A stretch of 64,000 nt of DNA from an uncultured Opitutales bacterium (GTDB lineage: Bacteria > Verrucomicrobiota > Verrucomicrobiia > Opitutales > Intestinicryptomonadaceae). The stretch covers positions 1 through 64,000 of the forward strand of contig URGP01000010.1 in the NCBI GenBank assembly GCA_900547395.1, in the 5' to 3' direction. Made by a program: the position numbers and the translations under genes. Positions 15,926-24,649 of the stretch are shown one piece after another. Every line of letters starts with the position of its first letter. Within the stretch, counting starts at the first letter, position 1. The notes under the pieces were generated by a model. The model was given only the letters and a program-made list of their open reading frames with translations. It was not told the DNA's origin and did not search any database.

Positions 15926-16891
15926 TTATTTACTCCATGAGAGCATTTTTTCAATGGCGGCTTTCGCCTTTTCGGCAACCGCTTCGTCAACCGAGACTTG
16001 CGGGGACATGTCCCGCAGGCAGTCGCGCAGTTTTTCGAGCGTGTTTTTATCCATGTGCCTGCAACGCAAACTCTTTGAGTTCGGGGCGGGCGCCGCTATA
16101 AAAGTCTTGTTCGGGACTTCGCGCCTCAAACGGTAAATCATTTGCTCGACCGTAGCAACTATTATGGTGTCGGAGGGGTTTTCGCGCGCCCAGGCAATCA
16201 TTTTTTCCGTGCTGCAAACATAGTCGCAAACGTCGCGGACTTCCTTTTTGCATTCGGGATGGCAAATGATGGGGGCTTTGAATTCCTCGCGCAGCGCCTT
16301 CAAGTCTTCCGCCTTGTAAGAGGCGTGGGCGCAGCAACATCCGTCCCACAAAATCATTTTTCTGCCTGTCATTTCTTCAACCCAAGAGCCCAAATACCTG
16401 TCGGGAGCGAAAATAATCTGCTCGTCCTTCGGAAAATGCTCCACAATCTTGACAGCGTTGCCGCTCGTGCAAATGACGTCGCTCAGGGCCTTTACCGCCC
16501 CGCTGCAATTTATGTAGGAGACGACTTTCGCGTTCGGATACTGCGCCTTGAAAGCGGCAAGCTCTACTGCGGGGCAGGATTCTTCAAGAGAGCATCCCGA
16601 AGCCGCGTCGGGCATAAGCACTGTCTTTGAAGGATTTAAAATTTTGGCGGTTTCCGCCATGAAATCCACGCCGCAAAACACAATCACATCGGCTTTTGCG
16701 TCTCTTGCGCAATATGAAAGCCCCAAGGAATCCCCTATGAAGTCCGCGACTTCCTGTATTTCGTTTGCGACATAATTATGCGCCAATATTACCGCATTGC
16801 GCTCTTTCTTCAAACGCAACACTTCTTCCTGCAAAGCACTGAAAGGCTTTTTGGCTTCGTTTTGATACGGCTGAAAGATTATAGGTTTCAT
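15926..16891 (-). CDS. nadA: Quinolinate synthase NadA
   Basis: A 321-residue quinolinate synthase that condenses iminoaspartate with dihydroxyacetone phosphate in NAD synthesis, using a [4Fe-4S] cluster. Family motifs include VILAHNYVANEIQEVADFIGDSL, CGVDFMAETAKILNP, MPDAASGCSLEESCP, VSYINCSGAVKALSD, ICHPECKKEVRD and CDYVCSTEKM. Cluster-ligand cysteines are available in the first, middle and last of these segments. Length fits the compact NadA type (about 300-350 residues). nadB and nadC are not adjacent. It is divergent from priA across 58 bp and lies upstream of recA on the same strand, with no strong terminator between them. Confidence 0.95.
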   Translation of the reverse strand: MKPIIFQPYQNEAKKPFSALQEEVLRLKKERNAVILAHNYVANEIQEVADFIGDSLGLSYCARDAKADVIVFCGVDFMAETAKILNPSKTVLMPDAASGCSLEESCPAVELAAFKAQYPNAKVVSYINCSGAVKALSDVICTSGNAVKIVEHFPKDEQIIFAPDRYLGSWVEEMTGRKMILWDGCCCAHASYKAEDLKALREEFKAPIICHPECKKEVRDVCDYVCSTEKMIAWARENPSDTIIVATVEQMIYRLRREVPNKTFIAAPAPNSKSLRCRHMDKNTLEKLRDCLRDMSPQVSVDEAVAEKAKAAIEKMLSWSK

Positions 16892-16949
16892 TTTATAATG
16901 CTACAAAATTGACACGCCGCGGCTTATTGGTCAATATTCTAATTTTAAA

Positions 16950-19178
16950 ATGGAAAATTTCGATTCGGCAACAGTCGCGCTTTTTAGCGGAATGGACGCG
17001 CCCTTGACCTACAAAATCCCGCCCTGTCTTTTTGGCAAGGTTCAAAAAGGCTCAATGGTGCGGGTTCCCCTGCGCAACAGGCTGTCAGAAGGCGTGGTTA
17101 CCGAACTGCTTAATTCGGAAAATGCAGGGTTTAAATTAAAGGATATCCAAGGGCTTGTCCAGCCGCAAAGAGTTCTTACCCCCGACTTGATAAAACTTGC
17201 CGAATGGATGAAAAGCTACTATTGCGCCTCAATGCAAAGCGTGCTTGAATCAATGATTCCCGCGGTGGTTAGAAGCGGCAAAAACCCTATGCTCGCAAAA
17301 GAAGTGTCGATTAAAAAAATTCTCGATAACGCCGAGCTTGAAAAGCTTTCAAAACGCGCGCCCGCCCAGGCAAAGCTTTACGAAATCCTGCTTGAAAACA
17401 AGGCTCCGATGCTAAGAGCCGCAATCTTAAAAATGGCGCATTCAAGCGATTCCGCCATACAGTCGCTGATTTCAAAGGGCATTTTTTCCGAAGCCGAAAA
17501 AACAATGGAAAGAGCCGCCTATTTAGACGACATTTCAGACGCCGAAAGAGTGCCGTCAACTCCGCACAAACTAAACGAAGAGCAGTCCGCCGCGCTAAAC
17601 GACATTGTTTCAAAAATCGAATCAAAAAAATTTGCCGCCCACCTGCTTTACGGAGTTACGGGGTCAGGAAAGACGGAAGTATATATGCAGGCAATGCAAA
17701 AAGTCCTCGAAAAAGGAGGCTCTTGCATATTTTTGGTGCCTGAAATTTCGCTTACGCCGCAAACTGTCGGACGCTTGCGCTCACGCCTCGGAGGGTTTGG
17801 GACGGAGCTTGTGGTCTGGCACAGCGGTCTTTCGGACGGGCAGAGGCTCGACGCCTGGCGCGCACTTGCCGAAGGCAGGGCGAGGGTCGTCGTCGGGGCG
17901 CGTTCCTGCGTTTTCGCACCAATCGAAAACCCCGACTTAATCATAGTTGACGAAGAGCATGACGGCGCGTACAAGCAGGATAAAAATCCGCGCTACAACG
18001 GAAGGGACGCCGCGGTAATGCGCGCGCATCTGTCCAACTCGGTCTGCGTGTTAGGCTCTGCAACCCCGTCTCTTGAAACTCTTTACAATGTCCGCCAAAA
18101 AAAGTACTCGCAAAGCAAAATAATGTCGAGAATTGACGGCGCGCAAATGCCGAAAATCAAGATTGTGGACATGAAGTACGAAAAGCCGAACACCCTGCTT
18201 TCAAACATGCTTATAAACAAGCTTTACGAAAGGTTTGAAAACGGCGAGCAGTCAATGCTTTTTCTAAACAGGCGCGGATATTCCAAAGTTTATGAATGCC
18301 CCGACTGCGGGCATGTCGAAGAATGCCCCCACTGCTCAATTTCAATGACGTGGCACAGAAGCGAAAACATCGTGAAGTGCCACATGTGCGGCTACCAAAA
18401 GCCCGCCCCCGTTTCTTGTTCGCAATGCGGCTCGAAAAACGCGAAGTGGCATTCTTTCGGAACGCAGAAAATCGAAGAAACCTTAAAGGCGATAATTCCG
18501 CAGGCAAGAATAGGAAGAATGGACGCCGACACAATGAGGAAAAAAGACGACTACCGCAGAGTGCTTGCGGATTTCAGGCGCGGCAACATGGATATTTTAA
18601 TCGGAACGCAAATGATAGCCAAGGGCCTCGATTTCCCGCGGGTGACCTTGGTTGGCGTCGTGAATGCCGACATAAGCTTGCATATCCCCGATTTCAGGGC
18701 GTCGGAACACACCTACCAGCTGATAGTGCAGGTTGCGGGAAGGGCGGGAAGAGGCAACGCGCGCGGAGAAGTCATAATACAAACCAGAACGCCCGAAGCC
18801 CCGCCAATCCAATACGCCAAGACAAGCGACATGGAGTCGTTTTTGGAAGAGGAGCTTTCTGCGCGGATAGAATACCACTACCCGCCCGCAACAAAGCTAA
18901 TCCGCCATATATTTAAAAGCCGCTCCCTGCAAAAGCTCGAATACTACACGGAGCAGTGGGCGCAGGCGGCAGAAAGGGAAATCGGAGAAATCTGCCAAAT
19001 ACGAGGCCCTGTTCCCGCCCCGATAGAAAAGGTCGAAGATTTTTACAGATGGCAAATCTGGTACTTCTGTTCGTCAATAACGGCAGTATCGAAAAGACTG
19101 AACGCCCTGCGCAAAAACTTTAAATTTGACGAAGAAATACAAGAACTTCTCGACATCGACCCTTATGATTTGTCATAA
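16950..19178 (+). CDS. priA: Primosomal replication-restart helicase PriA
   Basis: A 742-residue DEAH-type helicase that reloads the replisome at stalled forks. The N-terminal DNA-binding part is followed by Walker A GVTGSGKTEVYM (about residues 235-246), the DEEHD box (about 333) and GSATPSLETL. The zinc-binding insertion holds paired cysteines (CPDCGHVEECPHC and CHMCGYQKPAPVSCSQCG, about 450-495). Helicase motifs MIAKGLDFPRVTLVGVVNAD and QVAGRAGRG follow. It begins without a Shine-Dalgarno sequence. A rhodanese lipoprotein gene begins 7 nt after its stop. Confidence 0.96.
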   Translation: MENFDSATVALFSGMDAPLTYKIPPCLFGKVQKGSMVRVPLRNRLSEGVVTELLNSENAGFKLKDIQGLVQPQRVLTPDLIKLAEWMKSYYCASMQSVLESMIPAVVRSGKNPMLAKEVSIKKILDNAELEKLSKRAPAQAKLYEILLENKAPMLRAAILKMAHSSDSAIQSLISKGIFSEAEKTMERAAYLDDISDAERVPSTPHKLNEEQSAALNDIVSKIESKKFAAHLLYGVTGSGKTEVYMQAMQKVLEKGGSCIFLVPEISLTPQTVGRLRSRLGGFGTELVVWHSGLSDGQRLDAWRALAEGRARVVVGARSCVFAPIENPDLIIVDEEHDGAYKQDKNPRYNGRDAAVMRAHLSNSVCVLGSATPSLETLYNVRQKKYSQSKIMSRIDGAQMPKIKIVDMKYEKPNTLLSNMLINKLYERFENGEQSMLFLNRRGYSKVYECPDCGHVEECPHCSISMTWHRSENIVKCHMCGYQKPAPVSCSQCGSKNAKWHSFGTQKIEETLKAIIPQARIGRMDADTMRKKDDYRRVLADFRRGNMDILIGTQMIAKGLDFPRVTLVGVVNADISLHIPDFRASEHTYQLIVQVAGRAGRGNARGEVIIQTRTPEAPPIQYAKTSDMESFLEEELSARIEYHYPPATKLIRHIFKSRSLQKLEYYTEQWAQAAEREIGEICQIRGPVPAPIEKVEDFYRWQIWYFCSSITAVSKRLNALRKNFKFDEEIQELLDIDPYDLS

Positions 19179-19185
19179 TGCCATC

Positions 19186-19593
19186 ATGAAAAACATATGC
19201 ACCATATTTTTGTCCGCCCTTTCCGCAATTATTTTCGCGGGATGCGCCACCACAATCCCGAGCGAAAAAATCATTGAACGCCACGATTGCGAAGTCATAA
19301 TAGACGTCCGCACGCCCGAAGAATTTTCCGAAATCCATGTAAGCGGCGCAATATCAATGCCTGTTGACATTATCGAAGAAGAAATTGCCGAATACGACAT
19401 CCCAAAAGACGCGAATATCGGCGTTTACTGCAAAAAGGGCGTCCGCGCGGAAAAGGCAAGAGCAAAGCTTCAAAGGCTCGGCTACAAGAACGTAATCAAC
19501 CTCGGCTCAATCAAACGCCTCGAAAGGATTGCAGGAAGCGAAAGCGAAAAATCCGCCGCCCCGAAACAATGGTCGAGAGAATCAATCTTCTGA
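19186..19593 (+). CDS. Rhodanese-like lipoprotein (PspE type)
   Basis: A 135-residue single-domain rhodanese. The start at 19186 gives a lipoprotein signal ending in IIFAGCAT (lipobox, cysteine at about residue 19), so it is placed in the periplasmic envelope. The domain has VIIDVRTPEEFSEIHVSGAI and the active-site loop VYCKKGVRAEKA with the catalytic cysteine and loop arginine, followed by LQRLGYKNVINLGSI. By family it would carry sulfane sulfur or accept it in the envelope; the partner is unknown. It follows priA closely and may be co-transcribed. An upstream in-frame start inside priA would destroy the signal, so it was not chosen. Confidence 0.85.
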   Translation: MKNICTIFLSALSAIIFAGCATTIPSEKIIERHDCEVIIDVRTPEEFSEIHVSGAISMPVDIIEEEIAEYDIPKDANIGVYCKKGVRAEKARAKLQRLGYKNVINLGSIKRLERIAGSESEKSAAPKQWSRESIF

Positions 19594-19699
19594 CAAAAAA
19601 ATCCACGCCAAAAGCCGCAATGCAAAAAAAAATGCAAAAAAAGCTTTACAGCCGACACTTAAAACTTTTTATTTACGAGTTTTCTAATTAAAGGGAAAA

Positions 19700-19891
19700 A
19701 TGCAAAAGACAAAAAAATCAATATCAAAACGCTTCAAGTTGACGGCAGGCGGTAAACTTCTCCGCCGCAGCCCCGGCAAACGCCACTTGCTCCGCAGCAA
19801 ATCTGTAAAGCAAAAGCGCGTTGCAGGTCATGACAAGAAAGTTGCGGAAGGCGTAGCGGCAAACATGAAAGCCGCAATGCCCTTTGCATAA
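19700..19891 (+). CDS. rpmI: 50S ribosomal protein L35
   Basis: A 63-residue basic protein of the large ribosomal subunit. KTKKSISKRFKLTAGGKLLRR and the LRSKSVKQKR core are typical of L35. It is paired with rplT 81 bp downstream, the classic order. The usual third partner infC is not upstream; a rhodanese lipoprotein gene is there instead. No Shine-Dalgarno sequence is seen. Confidence 0.95.
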   Translation: MQKTKKSISKRFKLTAGGKLLRRSPGKRHLLRSKSVKQKRVAGHDKKVAEGVAANMKAAMPFA

Positions 19892-19972
19892 TTCTATTGA
19901 GGCACAGTAAAAAATAGCGTCGAAAGGGTGCAAAGGCGACCCCCGGACCATAAAAAAAAGAAAGAATAAAAC

Positions 19973-20323
19973 ATGCCAAGAGTAACAAATGCAGTTCAAA
20001 CGCGCGCAAGAAGAGTGCGTGTTTTGAAAACAACCAGAGGCTATTTCGGCAACAAGAGCCGCCTCTACAAATTCGCAAAAGACGCGCAGATGCACGCAGG
20101 CGTTTACGCCTATCGCGACCGCAGAGTCCGCAGGCGCGAATTCCGCAAGCTCTGGATTGCCAGAATAAATGCGGCATGCCGTGTCCGCGGCTTGAAATAC
20201 AGCGTATTTATGGCGGCATTGAAGAAAGCCAACATCGAGCTTGACAGAAAGCAGATTTCCGAATTGGCAATCTCCAACGAAGCGGGTTTTGATGCTTTGG
20301 TAAAGCAGTTGAATTTGAAGTAA
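19973..20323 (+). CDS. rplT: 50S ribosomal protein L20
   Basis: A 116-residue protein that binds 23S rRNA early in large-subunit assembly. MPRVTNAVQTRARRVRVLK, GYFGNKSRLYKFAKD, YAYRDRRVRRREFRKLWI and FMAALKKANIELDRK are all typical. In many bacteria L20 represses its own operon by binding the rpmI leader; no such leader fold was identified here. A strong terminator follows. Confidence 0.96.
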   Translation: MPRVTNAVQTRARRVRVLKTTRGYFGNKSRLYKFAKDAQMHAGVYAYRDRRVRRREFRKLWIARINAACRVRGLKYSVFMAALKKANIELDRKQISELAISNEAGFDALVKQLNLK

Positions 20324-20346
20324 AATACAATTTTTTAATCTTGAAG

Positions 20347-20380
20347 AAGCGGCAAAACACAAATTGCCGCTTTTTTGTTT
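20347..20380 (+). terminator. Terminator of rpmI-rplT
   Basis: A 9-bp perfect stem (20347-20355 with 20364-20372, AAGCGGCAA/TTGCCGCTT) with an 8-nt loop is followed by a T-rich tail. It lies 23 nt after the rplT stop. Confidence 0.85.
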
Positions 20381-20473
20381 TTTAAGCATCGAAAAATTTA
20401 ATCCCGCAATTTACGGAGAAAAGAAATTTTACTTGAAAACACCATGCGTTTCCTATTTTATGAAAAATGATTT

Positions 20474-21061
20474 ATGAAAAAATACTTTACTATTATCTTA
20501 TTGTTTGCGGGCGCAATTTTTGCCCAAACAGCGCATGCCCAACAAACTTCGCCTTCATACAAGTTGCGTCCGATGGACGTAATCCAAATGAGCGTCTTTC
20601 AAGAGCCTGAATTGTCAAACATAGACGCAAGAATCGTATCTGACGGAACAATTATACTGCCCCTTATCGGCAAAGTGCAAATCGCGGGCTTAACATTGAT
20701 AGAAGCTCAGCAAAAAATCACCGCTCTTTACGAAAAAGACTATTTGCAAAAACCGCAAGTTTCGCTCTTCATACGCGAATATGCAAAGCAGAGTTGCTAT
20801 GTTTTGGGCTTTGTGGCGCGTCCCTGCGAATATGAATTTCCGCGCGAAGAGGCGGACAAGATGACCATTACAAGGGTAATCGCGGGTTGCAACGGCTTCT
20901 CCCCGAGAGCCAACCGCCGCGCGGTTTTGGTAAAGCGCAAGCTTGAAAACGGCAAGGAAGAACTTTTCACAATCAATGTCAGGGAAATTCTTACAGACCA
21001 GGCTCCGGACTTCCCCATCAAAAACGGCGACATCATCGAAGTCAAGGAAGACATCATATAA
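20474..21061 (+). CDS. Wza-like polysaccharide export protein
   Basis: A 195-residue exported protein. The signal peptide ends near residue 22 (QTAHAQ). A Poly_export domain follows (YKLRPMDVIQMSVFQEPELS and SDGTIILPLIGKVQIAGLTL), then one SLBB-type beta-grasp domain (CYVLGFVARPCEYEFP to the C-terminus). It lacks a lipobox and the extra SLBB repeat and C-terminal helix of full Wza, so it is a short family member that may need a separate outer-membrane channel. The Wzc-like kinase gene starts 42 nt downstream, an expected partner for export of a capsule or exopolysaccharide. No glycosyltransferases are nearby. Confidence 0.88.
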   Translation: MKKYFTIILLFAGAIFAQTAHAQQTSPSYKLRPMDVIQMSVFQEPELSNIDARIVSDGTIILPLIGKVQIAGLTLIEAQQKITALYEKDYLQKPQVSLFIREYAKQSCYVLGFVARPCEYEFPREEADKMTITRVIAGCNGFSPRANRRAVLVKRKLENGKEELFTINVREILTDQAPDFPIKNGDIIEVKEDII

Positions 21062-21103
21062 CAAGAATTCCCATATCTTAAAACACAACAACAATTTAAA
21101 AAA

Positions 21104-23515
21104 ATGAGCGAAGAAAAAAAAGACGCGCAAACCCAGCAAAACAATGCGCCTAAAAAAGTCGTAAAGAAAAAGGTGGTTTCATCTTTTTCAAACGGCGGAG
21201 GTTCCAACCCGTCGTACGGATACGGGTCATCATACGGATATGGCTACGGATACGGAAGCTATAACGGATACGGCAACTATGGCTCATACGGAAATTACGG
21301 CACTTACGGAAACCCTTACGGCAAAAATTACGGGGCGGCTCCGCAGGGAAATGAAATTCCAAACAGAACTTTCGCCGACTATCTGCAAATTTTGCGCGAA
21401 AAAATCTGGTTTATAGTAATCACTTTTTTGATTATCCTGTCCGGCAGCATTCTTTATACTTTCAGAGTCACGCCCGTTTACACTTCGCGCGCCACAATCA
21501 GAATCCTAAGAAGCGTCGATAAGCCCGTTGAAGCCGACCGCTCCCGCCGCGACGACATCAGGGACGTGCAGGACTTCAACACGCAAATCAAGCTTTTGGA
21601 ATCAATGGAAGTCGTTTCTTTCGTAAAGAAGCAGCTTAAGCCCGACGAAGCCCAACGCTTGATGGCTCCTTACCACGACATGATTACTTTCGGCGCAAAA
21701 ATCACGGAAGAAGGCATATTGATTCGCAACCGCAACATTGCGCCAAACAGAATGAGCTTTGTCGTAAACATCGACTACACCCACCCCGACAAAGACCTCG
21801 CGGCAAGAGTCGCAAACTTGTACGCAAAGGAATTCATCACCTACTCCCAGCAGACAAACTCTTCAGACATGCTGATGATGATTGAAGCTTTGCGCGACAA
21901 AGTAAACTTCCAGGATACAAAAGTCCGCGAACTTGAATCAAAGCTCGTAAACTACCGCAAGGAAAACAAGGCGGAATCGCTCGACCAGCGCGTTGACATG
22001 CTTGCAAAAGAGCTTGTGGACCTCACTACTTCCGTAACGATAGCAAAGCAAAACTACGAAGCCGCCCAAACGGAATGGCGTTTGATACAGGAATGCGAAC
22101 GCGAAAAAGGCAACCTTTGGGAATTGCCGAGAATCCGCTCAAATCCGCACGTCTCCCAGCTTTTGCAACAGCGTTCGATGCTTCTAATCGACCTTGCACA
22201 ATATGAAAAACGCTACAAGGCAAAGCACCCGAAAATGATTGAGCTTACGCGCAGGCTCGAACAGACCAACAACGAGCTCAACGTCGCGGTAAAATCCACT
22301 GTTCAAGAAATTGCCGCAAACTACGAGATGGTTCAAAAGAACTATGAAAACCTCCAAAAGGCTCTCGCCGAAAAGAATGCCGAACGCAACGACCTCTCCG
22401 ACAAGGCAGTCGCCTACAAGGTAATCGAACGCGAAAAGAACGCGGCAGAAATGCTTTTGCAAGAAATGCAGCTTCAAATGAACAAGCGTTTGGCGGAAGT
22501 CAATTTGATACCCGCTTCCGCTAAAATCGTTGACACTGCCCTAAGCTCTTCCGAACCGTCAAGCCCGAATTACATTTTGAACATAATAATCGGCGTTTTG
22601 GGCGGCATTTTGGGCGGCATCGTAATGGCTTTCGCCGTCGCGTTCCTCGACGACAAGGCAAAATCCGCATACGACGTGGAATCTATCATAGGGCTTCCGC
22701 TCTTGGGTTCAATTCCTAGAATCAAGAGGCTCAATTCCTCCGAAAAGGCGCAAGTTTCAGCCTCCAACGCCGACAGGGGCGCGGCGGAATCTTTCAAGGC
22801 GATTCTCTCCTCCATAAAATTAAGCCATATCGGAAAAACCGCAAAAGTAATTCTCTCCACATCCACAACGCCTTCGGAAGGCAAAAGCTTCGTGCTTTCA
22901 AACCTCGCGTTTACTTCGGCGATGAACGGAGAAAAAACTTTGATAATCGACGCCGACTTGCGTTTGCCGGCAATATCAAAGATTTTGGATTTAAATGCGG
23001 AAACGGGAATTTTATCATATATCGAAGACAAAAACACCTTGCAGGAAAGCATCGTGCACGAATACTTCCCGAACATGGACGTTCTGCCCTGCGAACGCAG
23101 AGCTGCAAATCCGACCCAGGTTTTGAACTCTGAAAAATTCGTGCAAATGCTGCAAGAACTGCGCACGCAATACGACAAGATTTTCATAGACACTCCGCCT
23201 ATCGGCGCCGTAAGCGACGCGGTTTCCATTCTCCCATACGTTGACGGAATGATTTATGTAATCAAGTTTAACGCAATAAAACGCAAGCTCATCAAAAATT
23301 ATATAAAGAGACTGCTTGAAAGCAACGTTCCGATTTTGGGCGCGATAATGAACATGGTGAATGCTTCAAGCGCGGGAATGTACAGTACGTCTTACTACAA
23401 CAAGAGCTACCACAGCTATTACGCAACCGAAGACATCCCGCCTTCCGTTGATGAAAGCGAGCCAAAAGACGAGGATTTCACAGAAATGCCAGATCCTGAC
23501 GAGGAAAATAAATAA
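21104..23515 (+). CDS. Wzc-like polysaccharide co-polymerase and BY-kinase with Tyr/Gly-rich N-terminus
   Basis: An 803-residue inner-membrane protein. Residues 1-100 are cytoplasmic and include an extreme Tyr/Gly tract (14 tyrosines in residues 38-76). TM1 is at about 101-120, followed by a Wzz-type periplasmic domain with long coiled coils (about 200-470), and TM2 at about 488-510 (IIIGVLGGILGGIVMAFAVA). The C-terminal bacterial tyrosine kinase has Walker A TPSEGKSF (about 589-596), Walker A' LIIDADLRLP (about 614) and Walker B IFIDTPPIG (about 692). A tyrosine cluster, YSTSYYNKSYHSYY (about 761-774), serves as the usual autophosphorylation tail. It is expected to control length and export of a surface polysaccharide together with the Wza-like protein upstream. 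The N-terminal tract is unusual for the family. Confidence 0.92.
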   Translation: MSEEKKDAQTQQNNAPKKVVKKKVVSSFSNGGGSNPSYGYGSSYGYGYGYGSYNGYGNYGSYGNYGTYGNPYGKNYGAAPQGNEIPNRTFADYLQILREKIWFIVITFLIILSGSILYTFRVTPVYTSRATIRILRSVDKPVEADRSRRDDIRDVQDFNTQIKLLESMEVVSFVKKQLKPDEAQRLMAPYHDMITFGAKITEEGILIRNRNIAPNRMSFVVNIDYTHPDKDLAARVANLYAKEFITYSQQTNSSDMLMMIEALRDKVNFQDTKVRELESKLVNYRKENKAESLDQRVDMLAKELVDLTTSVTIAKQNYEAAQTEWRLIQECEREKGNLWELPRIRSNPHVSQLLQQRSMLLIDLAQYEKRYKAKHPKMIELTRRLEQTNNELNVAVKSTVQEIAANYEMVQKNYENLQKALAEKNAERNDLSDKAVAYKVIEREKNAAEMLLQEMQLQMNKRLAEVNLIPASAKIVDTALSSSEPSSPNYILNIIIGVLGGILGGIVMAFAVAFLDDKAKSAYDVESIIGLPLLGSIPRIKRLNSSEKAQVSASNADRGAAESFKAILSSIKLSHIGKTAKVILSTSTTPSEGKSFVLSNLAFTSAMNGEKTLIIDADLRLPAISKILDLNAETGILSYIEDKNTLQESIVHEYFPNMDVLPCERRAANPTQVLNSEKFVQMLQELRTQYDKIFIDTPPIGAVSDAVSILPYVDGMIYVIKFNAIKRKLIKNYIKRLLESNVPILGAIMNMVNASSAGMYSTSYYNKSYHSYYATEDIPPSVDESEPKDEDFTEMPDPDEENK
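21215..21334 (+). repeat. In-frame repeat encoding a Tyr/Gly-rich tract
   Basis: Imperfect TAYGGN-type hexamer and longer units encode YG, NYGSYG and similar motifs in residues 38-77 of the kinase. The repetition is visible in the DNA itself, for example recurrent TACGGA. Such tracts can change length by slippage; whether this one varies is unknown. Confidence 0.85.
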
Positions 23516-23522
23516 AGGACTT

Positions 23523-23558
23523 CAAGCGGGAAAGTTTGTTCTTTTCCGCTTGTTTTTT
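23523..23558 (+). terminator. Terminator of the Wza/Wzc operon, abutting the next start codon
   Basis: A 12-bp stem with one G-U pair (23523-23534 with 23541-23552), a 6-nt loop and TTTTTT (23553-23558). Only two bases separate the T run from the ATG at 23561. Confidence 0.75.
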
Positions 23559-23560
23559 AT

Positions 23561-24649
23561 ATGAAAATAAAACTTCCAATCTTAACAGTTTTAGCGGCAA
23601 TCCTTTTCGGATGCGTCTCAAACGTTGAAAAATCAAACCGCCAAATCGCGCTGAAAGTGATGTCTCCAATAGAAATGGGCGTCATATTGCCCAAAAGCGA
23701 AAACTCGGAGCTTGCGGCTGAAATAAAAAACGCAATGACGCTTGCGGCGGAGAAATTCAACACTCTTCAAACAAAAAATTCCTCAAAAATAAACCTGCTC
23801 TTTTTGGAAACAGGCAATTCAAAAGAAGAGCTTTATACCGCAATCGAAGTATTGAAACTACGCAACGCCGATGTTATCCACGCGGGATTTACGAAACAAT
23901 GCGCGTTCGAGCTGAAAAAATTTGAAGAAACGGGCGCGCTCGTAAATTTTTTCAGCCAATATCCCCCGATTGCGACGCAAACCGAAAACGCGGTGCGCAT
24001 ATTTTTAAATGGAGCGCAAGTCTGCGAAGAAATGACAAAGAAAATCCCCGCCGCAAAAACCGAAGAAAAGAAGTCTGAAATAATTTTGGCGGAAGACTCC
24101 GTTTTGGGCAAGAGTTGCACCGAATTTTTAAAGTTCCAAACGGGCAGCTTAAACATAAAAATTTTCACCGAAAGTTTTTCGGAAAACGAAGAAAATTTCA
24201 GCCTTCTTGCGCAAAGCATAACGAATATCGACTATGTACTGCTTTACGCCCCGGAAGAAAAGCAAAACGCAATATTGAAGTCTCTCTCGGAAGCGGGTTT
24301 TAAGGGCAGGATTTACGCAAGCTGCACCCTGCAAAACAAAGGAGCAAGCTCCTTCAAAAACCTGAAAATCGAAAAAGTGAAAAGCGCGTTTGAGCTTGGC
24401 AAGACAAACGCGGCAGAATTCAAATCGGCATACCAAAAACGCTTCAAATCTCGACCAAACCTTGCGGCGGCAGTAGCGTACGACTCGGTAAAAATCACCG
24501 CAAACGCAATTTTAAACGCCGCAAAAGACGCAAAAGCGGCAAAACTTCTCTTAAAAGGCAAAACATTTGAGGGCGTGTCGGGAAAAATCGAGTTTGATAG
24601 CTATGGAGACGCCGTTCTGCCTCTTGAATTAGTAAATGACGGACGTTAA
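23561..24649 (+). CDS. Lipoprotein with periplasmic-binding-protein (LivJ/LpoA-like) fold
   Basis: A 362-residue lipoprotein. The signal ends in AAILFGCVS (lipobox). The mature part resembles type I periplasmic binding proteins of the branched-chain amino acid/LpoA group: MGVILPKSENSELAAEIKNAM, then NADVIHAGFT, IDYVLLYAPEEKQNAILKSL, AEFKSAYQKRFKSRPNLAAA, VAYDSVKITANAIL, and a final FEGVSGKIEFDSYGDA. No permease or ATPase gene is adjacent, so either it is an orphan binding protein or, like LpoA, it acts as an envelope regulator. The start follows a terminator hairpin by 2 nt. comEC begins inside its last 14 nt. Confidence 0.75.
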   Translation: MKIKLPILTVLAAILFGCVSNVEKSNRQIALKVMSPIEMGVILPKSENSELAAEIKNAMTLAAEKFNTLQTKNSSKINLLFLETGNSKEELYTAIEVLKLRNADVIHAGFTKQCAFELKKFEETGALVNFFSQYPPIATQTENAVRIFLNGAQVCEEMTKKIPAAKTEEKKSEIILAEDSVLGKSCTEFLKFQTGSLNIKIFTESFSENEENFSLLAQSITNIDYVLLYAPEEKQNAILKSLSEAGFKGRIYASCTLQNKGASSFKNLKIEKVKSAFELGKTNAAEFKSAYQKRFKSRPNLAAAVAYDSVKITANAILNAAKDAKAAKLLLKGKTFEGVSGKIEFDSYGDAVLPLELVNDGR

